NCBI GenBank assembly: GCA_903953895.1
Contig: CAJBLH010000013.1
Span: 38,064 to 102,063 of the forward strand
DNA from: an uncultured Desulfobacteraceae bacterium
Lineage (GTDB): Bacteria; Desulfobacterota; Desulfobacteria; Desulfobacterales; Desulfatirhabdiaceae
Length of the DNA stretch: 64,000 nucleotides
Direction of reading: 5' to 3'
The position numbers and the translations under genes are program-made. The notes under the pieces are model-generated. The model did not search any database, was not told where the DNA came from, and saw nothing but the letters and a program-made list of their open reading frames with translations. Positions 8,085 to 16,147 of this stretch are shown here, piece after piece (position 1 is the first letter of the stretch; every line of letters starts with the position of its first letter).

Positions 8085-8726
8085 TCAGATGTAGCCCTTC
8101 TGGATGGCGTATCTAACAAGATCGGCAGTCTTTTTGAGATTCAATTTCTGCATCATGTTGGCACGGTGACGTTCCACCGTGTGTACACTGACGAAGAGAG
8201 CATCGGCAATCTGTTTGTTTGCCCTTCCCTCCGCAATCAGTTTCAAGACTTCTTTTTCCCGGGTCGTTAGACTGGATTTGCCTAACCCTCTTCGGATCCG
8301 CTCCCAACTGATATCCGGCTTCTCGGAGAGGTGGGGAGACACATAAATACGCCCTTTTCGAATTTTCTCTATAGCAGCAAACAATTCAGAATCGGCATCC
8401 TGTTTCAGAAAATATCCATCCGCTCCCGCGGCAAGGGCCTGGTAAAGATATTCCTGATCCCTGTGCATCGTTACAATCAGTATTTTGACATCCGGATGGA
8501 TGTTTCGGATTTGCGGAATGGCTTCAATCCCTCTGAGATTCGGCATGGAGATATCGAGAATTACAAGCTCCGGGGCACTGCTTTTCGATTTCAGAAGATT
8601 GAGCAGCTCAAGTCCATCACTGGCTTCTCCCACGACCTCAAGATCAGCTATGACAACGATGAGACTTTTCAGCCCCTGCCGAAACAGGGCATGGTCATCG
8701 GCCAAAACGATCCGGTATTTTTCCAT
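8085..8726 (-). CDS. NarL/FixJ-family response regulator (REC + LuxR HTH)
   Basis: VLADDHALFRQGLK..; LTTREKEVLKLIAEGRANKQIADALFVSVHTVERHRANMMQKLNL. Confidence 0.92.
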   Translation of the reverse strand: MEKYRIVLADDHALFRQGLKSLIVVIADLEVVGEASDGLELLNLLKSKSSAPELVILDISMPNLRGIEAIPQIRNIHPDVKILIVTMHRDQEYLYQALAAGADGYFLKQDADSELFAAIEKIRKGRIYVSPHLSEKPDISWERIRRGLGKSSLTTREKEVLKLIAEGRANKQIADALFVSVHTVERHRANMMQKLNLKKTADLVRYAIQKGYI

Positions 8727-10024
8727 CAGACAATATTCCCTTTTGTAAGCGGAACGGAAAAGCCGATTCGGGTCCCCTTTCCTTTTTCGCTGCTCAGATG
8801 AAGCGATCCCCCCAGCATCTTGGCACGTTCTTTCATGGACGCCAGACCCAGACCCTTCTCTGATGATTTTATTGCGGATAACGTCTCCACATCAAATCCC
8901 CTGCCGTCGTCCTCAACGAAGAAGGAAATCGAATCTCCGCCTATCCTTACTCGAATCACGATATTATTGGCATAAGCGTGCTTGCCTATGTTTGTGAGTG
9001 CCTCCTGTACCGTTCTATATACCATAATCTGATGGTCTTTTTGAATTAAATTATCGATGGGCTCAATATCGGCGACCACTTTTACTTTGTAATGTCGAGC
9101 AAAGTTATCGATATACCATTTCAAAGCTGGGGTTAAACCGATATCCTCGAGTATGGATGGACTTAAATCACGGGAAAGGCGATGCACATTATTAATGATC
9201 TCATCGATGTACTGCCGCGTCTGTTTGCATTCCTCCCGGATCGTCGTCTGATCCGACTGAATGTTTTTTTCAATAAACCCAATTCTGAGCTTCAGCACCG
9301 CCAGCGCTCCGCCAAGTTCATCGTGCAGTTCTCTTGCAATTCGGCCCCGCTCTGTTTCTTGAGCAGTCAAAAGCTGATATGACAAGTTTCGAAGTTGCTT
9401 TTCGTATTCTCGCAGCTCTTTTTCGGCCTGTTTACGATTGGTGATGTCATAGAAAATTTGAAGTTTGGAAATGGTTCCGCTTAAATTGAAAAGGGGTGTA
9501 TCGATACGGTGATAAATCTTGCCGGTTTTTAAGGAATGCCATTCCCACTGCACGCTCTTACCAGAAAAAACATCCTGATTCTTACACCAGGAACAGATTT
9601 CCGTTCTGTCATGCAAATACGCATAGCACTTGCGACCGTTAACCTGACCGAATTCTTTTTCAACCACAGGGTTCGTGTACTCGATATCGTATTGCTGATT
9701 GACGATGTACACACCGTCCGGCATCGCATCCAGAATGGATCTGAACTTATTTCGCTCCACCTGTATCGCTTGCTCAACATGTTTGCGTTCTTCTATCTGT
9801 TGCGCAAGCTGATTGTTTGCCTCGGCCAGTGCCAGCACAGCATCCAGGTCGGCCTGGGCCGCACTCAGTTCCGCATCATGCACCTTTTGATGCCAACGCA
9901 GTTCATGAATTATCTGCCGCATTTCTTCAACGGACATCTCATCCAGGTCTTCCGATGACCAAAAGGCTTTTCTCCGAATCATCATCTCGACCCGCCGGCA
10001 GATTTCGTTATCTACCCTTGTCAT
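8726..10024 (-). CDS. PAS-containing HisKA_3 sensor histidine kinase
   Basis: PAS (ILDAMPDGVYIVNQQYDIEYTNP), ERGRIARELHDELGGALAVLKLRIGF, HATPase GRGFDVE..KGLGLASMKERAKMLGG; abuts the RR gene. Confidence 0.92.
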   Translation of the reverse strand: MTRVDNEICRRVEMMIRRKAFWSSEDLDEMSVEEMRQIIHELRWHQKVHDAELSAAQADLDAVLALAEANNQLAQQIEERKHVEQAIQVERNKFRSILDAMPDGVYIVNQQYDIEYTNPVVEKEFGQVNGRKCYAYLHDRTEICSWCKNQDVFSGKSVQWEWHSLKTGKIYHRIDTPLFNLSGTISKLQIFYDITNRKQAEKELREYEKQLRNLSYQLLTAQETERGRIARELHDELGGALAVLKLRIGFIEKNIQSDQTTIREECKQTRQYIDEIINNVHRLSRDLSPSILEDIGLTPALKWYIDNFARHYKVKVVADIEPIDNLIQKDHQIMVYRTVQEALTNIGKHAYANNIVIRVRIGGDSISFFVEDDGRGFDVETLSAIKSSEKGLGLASMKERAKMLGGSLHLSSEKGKGTRIGFSVPLTKGNIV

Positions 10025-10617
10025 GGTAATATCCTCGATGCAAAGCTAATTGGCATTTCTGAAACCGCGGATAAGGCTGCGGCGGATGGTATTACCGGTT
10101 TCTGAAGTTTCCAAGTTTGAGATTTCCATTTTTCCACAACCTGGGGAAAACGATCTTTTGTCTTTTCCGACTGGACAGCAGCAATCATTTTCATCAATCC
10201 ATCGACACCTGGCAATCTGACCTGGATCATCCCTTCTCTGACCCGAATGCACCGGTTCCGACCTTCAGGAATAAGCCGCAATGTTCCATAGGCATCAAAT
10301 TTCTCCGGAAACACAGGAGGAATGATCCGCCAGCACATTTCATATCGATCCAGACATTTTTCCTGTATTTCCTCATAGATCAGTTTATCCTGACCGAGTA
10401 TCTTTCTGGCAAGACTTTGAATCATAAAATTTCGATCAATCGTCGAAACAATTCTAACCCGCCGTTTCAGCATATTGTCTGAAACCAGTCTTTCAAGTTC
10501 TATATAGCCGGAAAGACCGTACTCTTTGGCCACAAAGGCGTCGAATTCAGGCGTGTGCATTGTCTGCCATAATTCCTTTGCGGACATCGGAATTTCATTT
10601 TCTATATAAATATGCAT
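10021..10617 (-). CDS. DUF2505/START-like protein
   Basis: MHIYIENEIPMSAKELWQTMHTPEFDAFVAKEYGLSGYIELERLVSDNMLKRRVRI, START-like pattern; overlaps the HK start. Confidence 0.65.
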   Translation of the reverse strand: MHIYIENEIPMSAKELWQTMHTPEFDAFVAKEYGLSGYIELERLVSDNMLKRRVRIVSTIDRNFMIQSLARKILGQDKLIYEEIQEKCLDRYEMCWRIIPPVFPEKFDAYGTLRLIPEGRNRCIRVREGMIQVRLPGVDGLMKMIAAVQSEKTKDRFPQVVEKWKSQTWKLQKPVIPSAAALSAVSEMPISFASRILP

Positions 10618-10635
10618 TTAAACGTCTCACCATTT

Positions 10636-11916
10636 TCAAGCTGTTACCTGGGACACCTGAGCATCCTCAACCGTATGCGTGGGGCTTATCAGCGGCTTCA
10701 GCCGGTTGAGGTGATACAGGTCGATAACTTCACGTATCGAATGTCCTTCTTTGGCCTGAAATATATCAACCAGTTGATCTTTTAACATATGAAACGATAT
10801 CTCACCGATCCGGGAGGTGAACAGCAGATCAATTGCATAGAGAACCGTAATTCTGGCAACCTTGACGCCGATGTGCTTGTTATCCCCGAGAAATTCATTC
10901 TTATAGAAATCTTCAATTTCCATTCGGTCATGGCCCAATTTCAGAACGGCAAAATACGGCGCTCTGGCAAAATGCCCGGCAACCCTGGCCTCCAGACCTT
11001 CTATATTCTGAACCGGGATCATGGCCAGAACGGTCTCCTCCTTAAGCGGCTCTACATGGATCATGACGGATTCAATGCGCTCGTAATTCGTTACAATGGC
11101 ATCCTCCAGTTTGTCGGCCAGTTCGTGAGCCTTATATAAAGTAAGCGTAGGCCGCGTTGCGATAACGCATTCAACCATCTTGAACGGACCTGACTGGCGA
11201 ATTTTCACCTTACTGACACCTTTGACACCATAGATCAAATTCGCTTTTTTTTCGATTTCGCCCTGCAGTTCCGGGTCCAGGTTGGCATCCAGCAGGATTA
11301 AAAGAGACGACCAGACGTTCTCAGTTCCAAGTTTACACAGCAGCAAAGAAATCAAAATGATGATGGCGCCTTCCACATATGGAATTCTGAAATAGGCCAA
11401 CAGAATTCCGAGCAACACCACCATCGATGTAAAAATATCCAGAAACGCTTCCCGTGAATTGGCCAAAAGCGATTGCGAGCCAATGGCTTTTCCGACTTTG
11501 GATTCCATTTCAGCGACCCCAAACGCCGACAAAGCGGAAAGCATGCTGGCCGCTACGGGGAAAAGAGGAAAAGAGGTCATCGGCTCAAGGGTGAAAAGCT
11601 TTTGATATCCTTCGCGAAACAGTGCAATACCGGCCATGATGATGAACCCGCCTATGATCAGGCAGGCCAGGGTTTCAGCCCTGTACAATCCGTAAGGGAA
11701 TTTTTTTGTTTTGCTGCTTCCGGCAATCCACAGACCAAATCCCGAGGCGGCGTGAGTCAAAAGATCGGCGCCGCTGTGAAAAGCATCCGCAATCAATACC
11801 TGCGAATTAAACAGATAACCGACAATCCCTTTGACTGCCGCCAATAAAAAAGAAATAAATGACGAAAGAAACGCAACCCGTTGGCCTTTTTTCAAATTTT
11901 CAGCGTTGCTTTTCAT
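10636..11916 (-). CDS. Cation diffusion facilitator fused to a C-terminal NifX/NifB-like domain
   Basis: CDF: LIADAFHSGADLLTHAASGFGLW, PYGLYRAETLACLI; C-term VARITVLYAIDLLFTSRIGEISFHMLKDQLVDIFQAKEG, NifX-like. Confidence 0.85.
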   Translation of the reverse strand: MKSNAENLKKGQRVAFLSSFISFLLAAVKGIVGYLFNSQVLIADAFHSGADLLTHAASGFGLWIAGSSKTKKFPYGLYRAETLACLIIGGFIIMAGIALFREGYQKLFTLEPMTSFPLFPVAASMLSALSAFGVAEMESKVGKAIGSQSLLANSREAFLDIFTSMVVLLGILLAYFRIPYVEGAIIILISLLLCKLGTENVWSSLLILLDANLDPELQGEIEKKANLIYGVKGVSKVKIRQSGPFKMVECVIATRPTLTLYKAHELADKLEDAIVTNYERIESVMIHVEPLKEETVLAMIPVQNIEGLEARVAGHFARAPYFAVLKLGHDRMEIEDFYKNEFLGDNKHIGVKVARITVLYAIDLLFTSRIGEISFHMLKDQLVDIFQAKEGHSIREVIDLYHLNRLKPLISPTHTVEDAQVSQVTA

Positions 11917-12161
11917 CCGTCACCCGTGAGACATCCCTCATCCATGAAAAAACTGCGGACCATTTTGGAACCGCACGATGGGCACCTGAGCATAAAACAC
12001 TGAACCCCGAGAGGATGCGGCACATACAATCCGCATGCCGAACAGACGCATCTGATGGACCGTGCGTTATGATTTGTTCCCTGCTGGCCGGATGGGCTGC
12101 ATCGGCCCGGGTGTTTTCGAACCAGACCTTTTTTTCTGAACTGCCCAAACCCGAAAGGCAT
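11913..12161 (-). CDS. Zinc-ribbon small protein
   Basis: CSACGLYVPHPLGVQCFMLRCPSCGSKMVR; ATGA overlap with the CDF gene start supports the frame. Confidence 0.6.
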   Translation of the reverse strand: MPFGFGQFRKKGLVRKHPGRCSPSGQQGTNHNARSIRCVCSACGLYVPHPLGVQCFMLRCPSCGSKMVRSFFMDEGCLTGDG

Positions 12162-12203
12162 GATACTTTCCTTTTCTGTAGATTTTCAGAAAATTCATTT
12201 CGC

Positions 12204-12239
12204 AAGGCAGCAGGGAGGGAACAGGCCTTTTTCGGGCAT
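12204..12239. repeat. Partial copy of the ~110-bp structured intergenic element
   Basis: aaggcagcagggagggaacaggcctttttcgggcat resembles copy 2 at 31976 onward. Confidence 0.5.
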
Positions 12240-12248
12240 GCTGCTGTT

Positions 12249-13091
12249 TTAACTCAGCAGCTTTATTGCCGTTGCCGACCTAAGCGCCACCTGTACCGCA
12301 GATAGAAGTTCACGATTATAAGCCCCAAGATTGACATAGGGGAAAATGCCGCTTTGCGGCCAGAAACTCCTGTGGCCGAAACAGTTGACCATCAGCAGTT
12401 CTTCCTTTGGTAACCGTTCAACTTCCAACCCGCTTGACGATAGTTTCGCCCTGAGATTCTCGATATCCCGAAAGCCTTTCCGGGGTCGTATCTTCATTCT
12501 GATCGGACTCATCGGGATAAGGATCGCCTCGCCATCAGCCGCCGCAAATGCCGCGTCACCCACTTTTTTCAGCTTCTGAAAATCGACATAATCGATAAGG
12601 GCAGCATTCCGGTCTCTGTTGATCACTCGCTGCTGAGCTTCCTCTACCGGACAGTCCAGATAAATGATCACGTCAAAGCTTTCGATAATCTGTGTTCTAA
12701 AAAGGCGTATGTTCTCGTAGATGCAGCCTGTTTTAAAGGGATACGGCTTTTTCATCTCCGATAGGTACAGCGTACGCCATTCAAGCCCCATCCGTTTGGC
12801 CAGACTTCTGCCCAACGTGCTTTTTCCGCTCCCAGGGGGGCCGTCGATACCGATGCACTGAGGAAACACCCGGTTTTGCTCCAGCACCAACATGATCTTG
12901 TCGGCATATTCTTCGACAGGTTGAACTTCTCCATAAGGTTTTTCCGCGCTGCCGGTAATCAATTTTCTGACCCGCCCCCGGATCGCGGATTTTATTGTCT
13001 CCCTGGACAGCAGGTTTATTGCCGCAGCCGTGATAAAAGCAAGGGCCATTTTCGGAAGGATTTCTTTCGTCAGGTCTTTCATGTCTCCCAT
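12249..13091 (-). CDS. Membrane-anchored P-loop kinase-like protein
   Basis: IGIDGPPGSGKSTLGRSLAKRMG (Walker A), FDVIIYLDCPVEEAQQRVINRDR; N-terminal hydrophobic segment. Confidence 0.75.
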   Translation of the reverse strand: MGDMKDLTKEILPKMALAFITAAAINLLSRETIKSAIRGRVRKLITGSAEKPYGEVQPVEEYADKIMLVLEQNRVFPQCIGIDGPPGSGKSTLGRSLAKRMGLEWRTLYLSEMKKPYPFKTGCIYENIRLFRTQIIESFDVIIYLDCPVEEAQQRVINRDRNAALIDYVDFQKLKKVGDAAFAAADGEAILIPMSPIRMKIRPRKGFRDIENLRAKLSSSGLEVERLPKEELLMVNCFGHRSFWPQSGIFPYVNLGAYNRELLSAVQVALRSATAIKLLS

Positions 13092-13172
13092 GGGAACTCC
13101 TGTCTTTGCAATTTCATGGCTATCCCAGACATGGGCAGCATTACCGGTTTTCGGTAATTATCACGCTGTCGA

Positions 13173-13334
13173 TTACACCTTACGAATGCGGGTGAATGGC
13201 TCCCTCTCGTGATCCAGAGCCTCGCTTGCCGGCTTATCGATATATCGGCTTATCATTTTGGATATAATACCTATCACCAGTGGGAGCAACAGTGCAGATA
13301 CGCTCTCCATGATGTATTTTTTTTTGCTTGACAT
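13173..13334 (-). CDS. Small hydrophobic protein
   Basis: MSSKKKYIMESVSALLLPLVIGIISKMISRYIDKPASEALDHEREPFTRIRKV with strong GGAGGT ribosome-binding site. Confidence 0.6.
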   Translation of the reverse strand: MSSKKKYIMESVSALLLPLVIGIISKMISRYIDKPASEALDHEREPFTRIRKV

Positions 13335-13390
13335 GGCACACCTCCAATAGCTTTTAAAGTATAATTGATACACCCAGATCGACATTTGCG

Positions 13391-13633
13391 TCAAGCGCCG
13401 CAATATCCGCGTCCACCGCCACCGACTCCGCCACGTCCGCCCCCACCGCAACCCTTGCCGCCTCCACCCTTGCCGCGTCCACCACAAACCTTTCCGATTC
13501 CGCTGTCGCCCCAGACGTCCAAGGCATTGATGATCCGATCCTTATTTTTGGCCTTATTGGGCGACCTCGTGCAATAACTGCTGTAATTGCGTGAACCATA
13601 CCACCTGCCGTAAAGTGGCGTAAGTGTTAACAT
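13391..13633 (-). CDS. Gly/Cys-rich small protein
   Basis: MLTLTPLYGRWYGSRNYSSYCTRSPNKAKNKDRIINALDVWGDSGIGKVCGGRGKGGGGKGCGGGGRGG...; collinear with NifX/DUF5320 genes. Confidence 0.45.
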   Translation of the reverse strand: MLTLTPLYGRWYGSRNYSSYCTRSPNKAKNKDRIINALDVWGDSGIGKVCGGRGKGGGGKGCGGGGRGGVGGGGRGYCGA

Positions 13634-13661
13634 GTCAGTCACTTACGCCAGTTCTGGATAG

Positions 13662-13967
13662 CTATTCATCCTTGTCCGCTTGTGCAGAAAGCGCATTCAA
13701 CCTTTCCGTAATGACATCCAACTGATTCTGAAGTTCTTCTTTCCGCTGAGCCAGGAAATCCTGCTCGTTTTGCGGCATTGACGAATATTCGCCGCCGTTC
13801 CATCCGGCCTGGCGGCATTGGCCCCTGCCGCCTCCGAAACGATTCCGGCGACCTGCACCTTGACCTGCTGCATATGCGTTCTGATCGCCCTTGCAATATC
13901 CCGATGTTCGGCCTGACATCTGACCATACCCCATGGGCCCTGTTCGATCTCCATTTGGCATTTTCAT
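13662..13967 (-). CDS. DUF5320-type protein
   Basis: MPNGDRTGPMGYGQMSGRTSGYCKGD... plus C-terminal coiled coil; adjacent to NifX. Confidence 0.8.
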   Translation of the reverse strand: MKMPNGDRTGPMGYGQMSGRTSGYCKGDQNAYAAGQGAGRRNRFGGGRGQCRQAGWNGGEYSSMPQNEQDFLAQRKEELQNQLDVITERLNALSAQADKDE

Positions 13968-14362
13968 TACCTCCTTCCCCTGTTGATGTTCTGTTTGCCC
14001 CCTTTAAATCGTCGATGTTGGCACCATTGCCCTGTGGCTTCCGCGTTCGTTATTGACGTCAGTCCGCCAGTCAAAAAGCAGGTCAAAATGTCCTGAACAT
14101 CTCCTGTCAGCCATGCGTATACCGGCAGATCATGATATTTCAACCACTGCATGGAATGACGATCAATACCGCCACAGATCAGTGTATCGACACCCAGGTT
14201 CAGCATCGTCCTGTTTTTTTCTATTGATGAGAGTTTGTTGATCGAAATCTTCCACTGCGCCATGATCTTACCGTCGGCGATATCAACCAGAAGCATCTCC
14301 TGAGCACAATCAAATCGCGGTGAAATGCGGGAGTTAAAAACTGGAATGGCAATTTTCATCAT
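13967..14362 (-). CDS. NifX/NifB-family (dinitrogenase Fe-Mo cofactor-type) protein
   Basis: MKIAIPVFNSRISPRFDCAQEMLLVDIADGKIM...LNLGVDTLICGGID.. Confidence 0.85.
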   Translation of the reverse strand: MMKIAIPVFNSRISPRFDCAQEMLLVDIADGKIMAQWKISINKLSSIEKNRTMLNLGVDTLICGGIDRHSMQWLKYHDLPVYAWLTGDVQDILTCFLTGGLTSITNAEATGQWCQHRRFKGGKQNINRGRR

Positions 14363-14387
14363 GCATCCCCCTGTGTTTCACTTTAAC

Positions 14388-14403
14388 AGCAATAATCAGG
14401 CCA
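14388..14403 (-). promoter_or_regulatory. Predicted sigma54 (-24/-12) promoter for the NifX/CDF operon
   Basis: Minus strand TGGCCTGATTATTGCT: GG-N10-GC spacing, 26 nt upstream of the ATG at 14362. Confidence 0.7.
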
Positions 14404-14488
14404 TCTGTCATAATATACCATATAATTGTATTTTTTTAGATGGTTATAATCGGATCAAGAGTGGATCGGCAAATAATCGTTGTAATGA

Positions 14489-14538
14489 TGCAACCTTCTG
14501 ATTGCAAATGGATGCAAATATGCAATCAGAAGGTTGCA
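14489..14538. promoter_or_regulatory. Perfect 18-bp inverted repeat, putative enhancer-binding sites
   Basis: tgcaaccttctgattgca N14 tgcaatcagaaggttgca; each arm is itself TGCAA-N8-TTGCA. Confidence 0.75.
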
Positions 14539-14627
14539 TTCTATTTCACAAGGGCAGCAGGCGTGTTTTTTGAATAATGGTCAGAGCATTGTCTGTAGCG
14601 GTTAATCCGGCTACGATCATTTTCATT

Positions 14628-16013
14628 TTATCGATACGTGACCCCGAATTTTTTCATCTTGCGCCAGAGGGTTGTTTTATCGATTCCAAGAGCCATTGCG
14701 GTTCTGATACGACTCCCCCCGTTTTTACGCAGAACATCCAAAATGGCAGCGGCTTCAGCAGCCCCAAGAGGTGGGGGGCCAGGGGATATTCTGTTTGCTG
14801 CGGCCTCCTGATGCGTTTTACGGAGCACGCTTTCCTGAAGTTCCCTGGGCAGATGCCGGACCTCGATCAAATGGCCGCGACAAAGAACAAAGGCGTATTC
14901 AATAATATTCTCCAACTCGCGAATATTGCCAGGCAAATCGTGCGTCATCAATATATCGAGGGTATCATCCGACACCCCTTCGATCTCCTTGCCTTTGATG
15001 GCGTTGAACTTGCTGATGAAATGCTCGATCAAAAGGGGGATATCCTCCCGCCTGCGAGAAAGCGGGGGCAGGGAAAGCCTGACAACATTCAGACGATAGA
15101 AAAGATCACCCCGGAATGCGCCCAGTTTCACCAGGCCGGCAAGATCTTTGTTGGTAGCGGCAATGATCCGCACATTCGCCTTCTGTCCGGCGGTTGCACC
15201 CAATGGTTCATATTCCTTCTCCTGGATCACCCGGAGCAACTTGGCTTGCAACGCAGGGGAAATATCGCCGATTTCATCGAGAAAAAGCGTTCCGCCCTCT
15301 GCTCGTGCGAACCGGCCGGGTTTATCCGCCTTGGCATCGGAAAAGGCGCCTTTCATATATCCGAAGAGTTCGGATTCAAGAAGACTGTCCGGCAAAGCAG
15401 CACAATTGATGGCCACATACGCACCTTGGCAGCGACTCAGCTTATGAATCGCCTTGGCAAACAGCTCTTTACCTGAACCACTGGGCCCTTCGATCAACAC
15501 CGTACTGTTGCTGATCGCCACATCCGGCAGGATATTCAATATCTGCTGAATCTCGTGATTCTTACTGATGATATCGGCAGAGTGGTTTCGAATCCGTCCT
15601 GAAAATCTCAGAGCCTTACGCAAGGTTTCGATCGCAGACAAGTCCCTGAACGTCTCCACGCCTCCCACGATTTTTCCCTGCTCATCGCGAAGCACGGACG
15701 TACTGATGCTGATGGGAATTGTTTTTCCATCGCTGTTCAGAATATTGACCGGCAGATTGATACGCGATTCTCCGCCTTCTATGGTGGCTTTCAATGCGCA
15801 GGAAGTCTGGCATATATTGGCCCGCAGAACATCAAAGCATTTCTGGCCGATGGCCAGTTTTCTTGGAACCCCTGTGATCTTTTCAGCCGCACGATTGAAA
15901 TACGTGATATTGCTGTCACTGTCGATGGTAAATACCCCATCGGCAATAGAGTCAAGGATAATATCGAGCTGCCGGTTGACTATCAATTTTTTCACAGCGC
16001 CACTTCGCTCCAA
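14628..16013 (-). CDS. PAS-containing sigma54-dependent transcriptional activator
   Basis: PAS (DSIADGVFTIDSDSNITYFNRAAEKITG), AAA+ (EGPSGSGKELFAKAIH, GTLFLDEIGD), Fis HTH (IRTAMALGIDKTTLWRKMKK). Confidence 0.93.
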   Translation of the reverse strand: MERSGAVKKLIVNRQLDIILDSIADGVFTIDSDSNITYFNRAAEKITGVPRKLAIGQKCFDVLRANICQTSCALKATIEGGESRINLPVNILNSDGKTIPISISTSVLRDEQGKIVGGVETFRDLSAIETLRKALRFSGRIRNHSADIISKNHEIQQILNILPDVAISNSTVLIEGPSGSGKELFAKAIHKLSRCQGAYVAINCAALPDSLLESELFGYMKGAFSDAKADKPGRFARAEGGTLFLDEIGDISPALQAKLLRVIQEKEYEPLGATAGQKANVRIIAATNKDLAGLVKLGAFRGDLFYRLNVVRLSLPPLSRRREDIPLLIEHFISKFNAIKGKEIEGVSDDTLDILMTHDLPGNIRELENIIEYAFVLCRGHLIEVRHLPRELQESVLRKTHQEAAANRISPGPPPLGAAEAAAILDVLRKNGGSRIRTAMALGIDKTTLWRKMKKFGVTYR

Positions 16014-16118
16014 TACAAAAAAAGACTCGTTGAATCTTACACGCTTTCAACCGAGTGAAATAACACAATAGAACAAAAACATACCATGCAGGTAGAATAT
16101 GAATTCAATTGACAATAC

Positions 16119-16135
16119 GCTATCCTTCTGATAGC
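16119..16135. promoter_or_regulatory. Inverted repeat in the divergent intergenic region, similar to the 14489 site
   Basis: gctatccttctgatagc; shares CCTTCTGAT[T/A]GCAAA with 14494 onward. Confidence 0.5.
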
Positions 16136-16147
16136 AAAATACCTGCA

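Noticed and set aside
11900-12205. Alternative frame to the Zn-ribbon gene
   Set aside because: The 11913..12161 frame has CxxC...CPxCG motifs and a coupled overlap with the CDF gene, so it is preferred.
13365-13577. Proline-rich plus-strand ORF
   Set aside because: Complement of the Gly-rich repeat coding region; a compositional shadow.
14577-15476. 299-aa plus-strand ORF
   Set aside because: Lies antisense inside the well-supported sigma54 activator gene; no recognisable motif.
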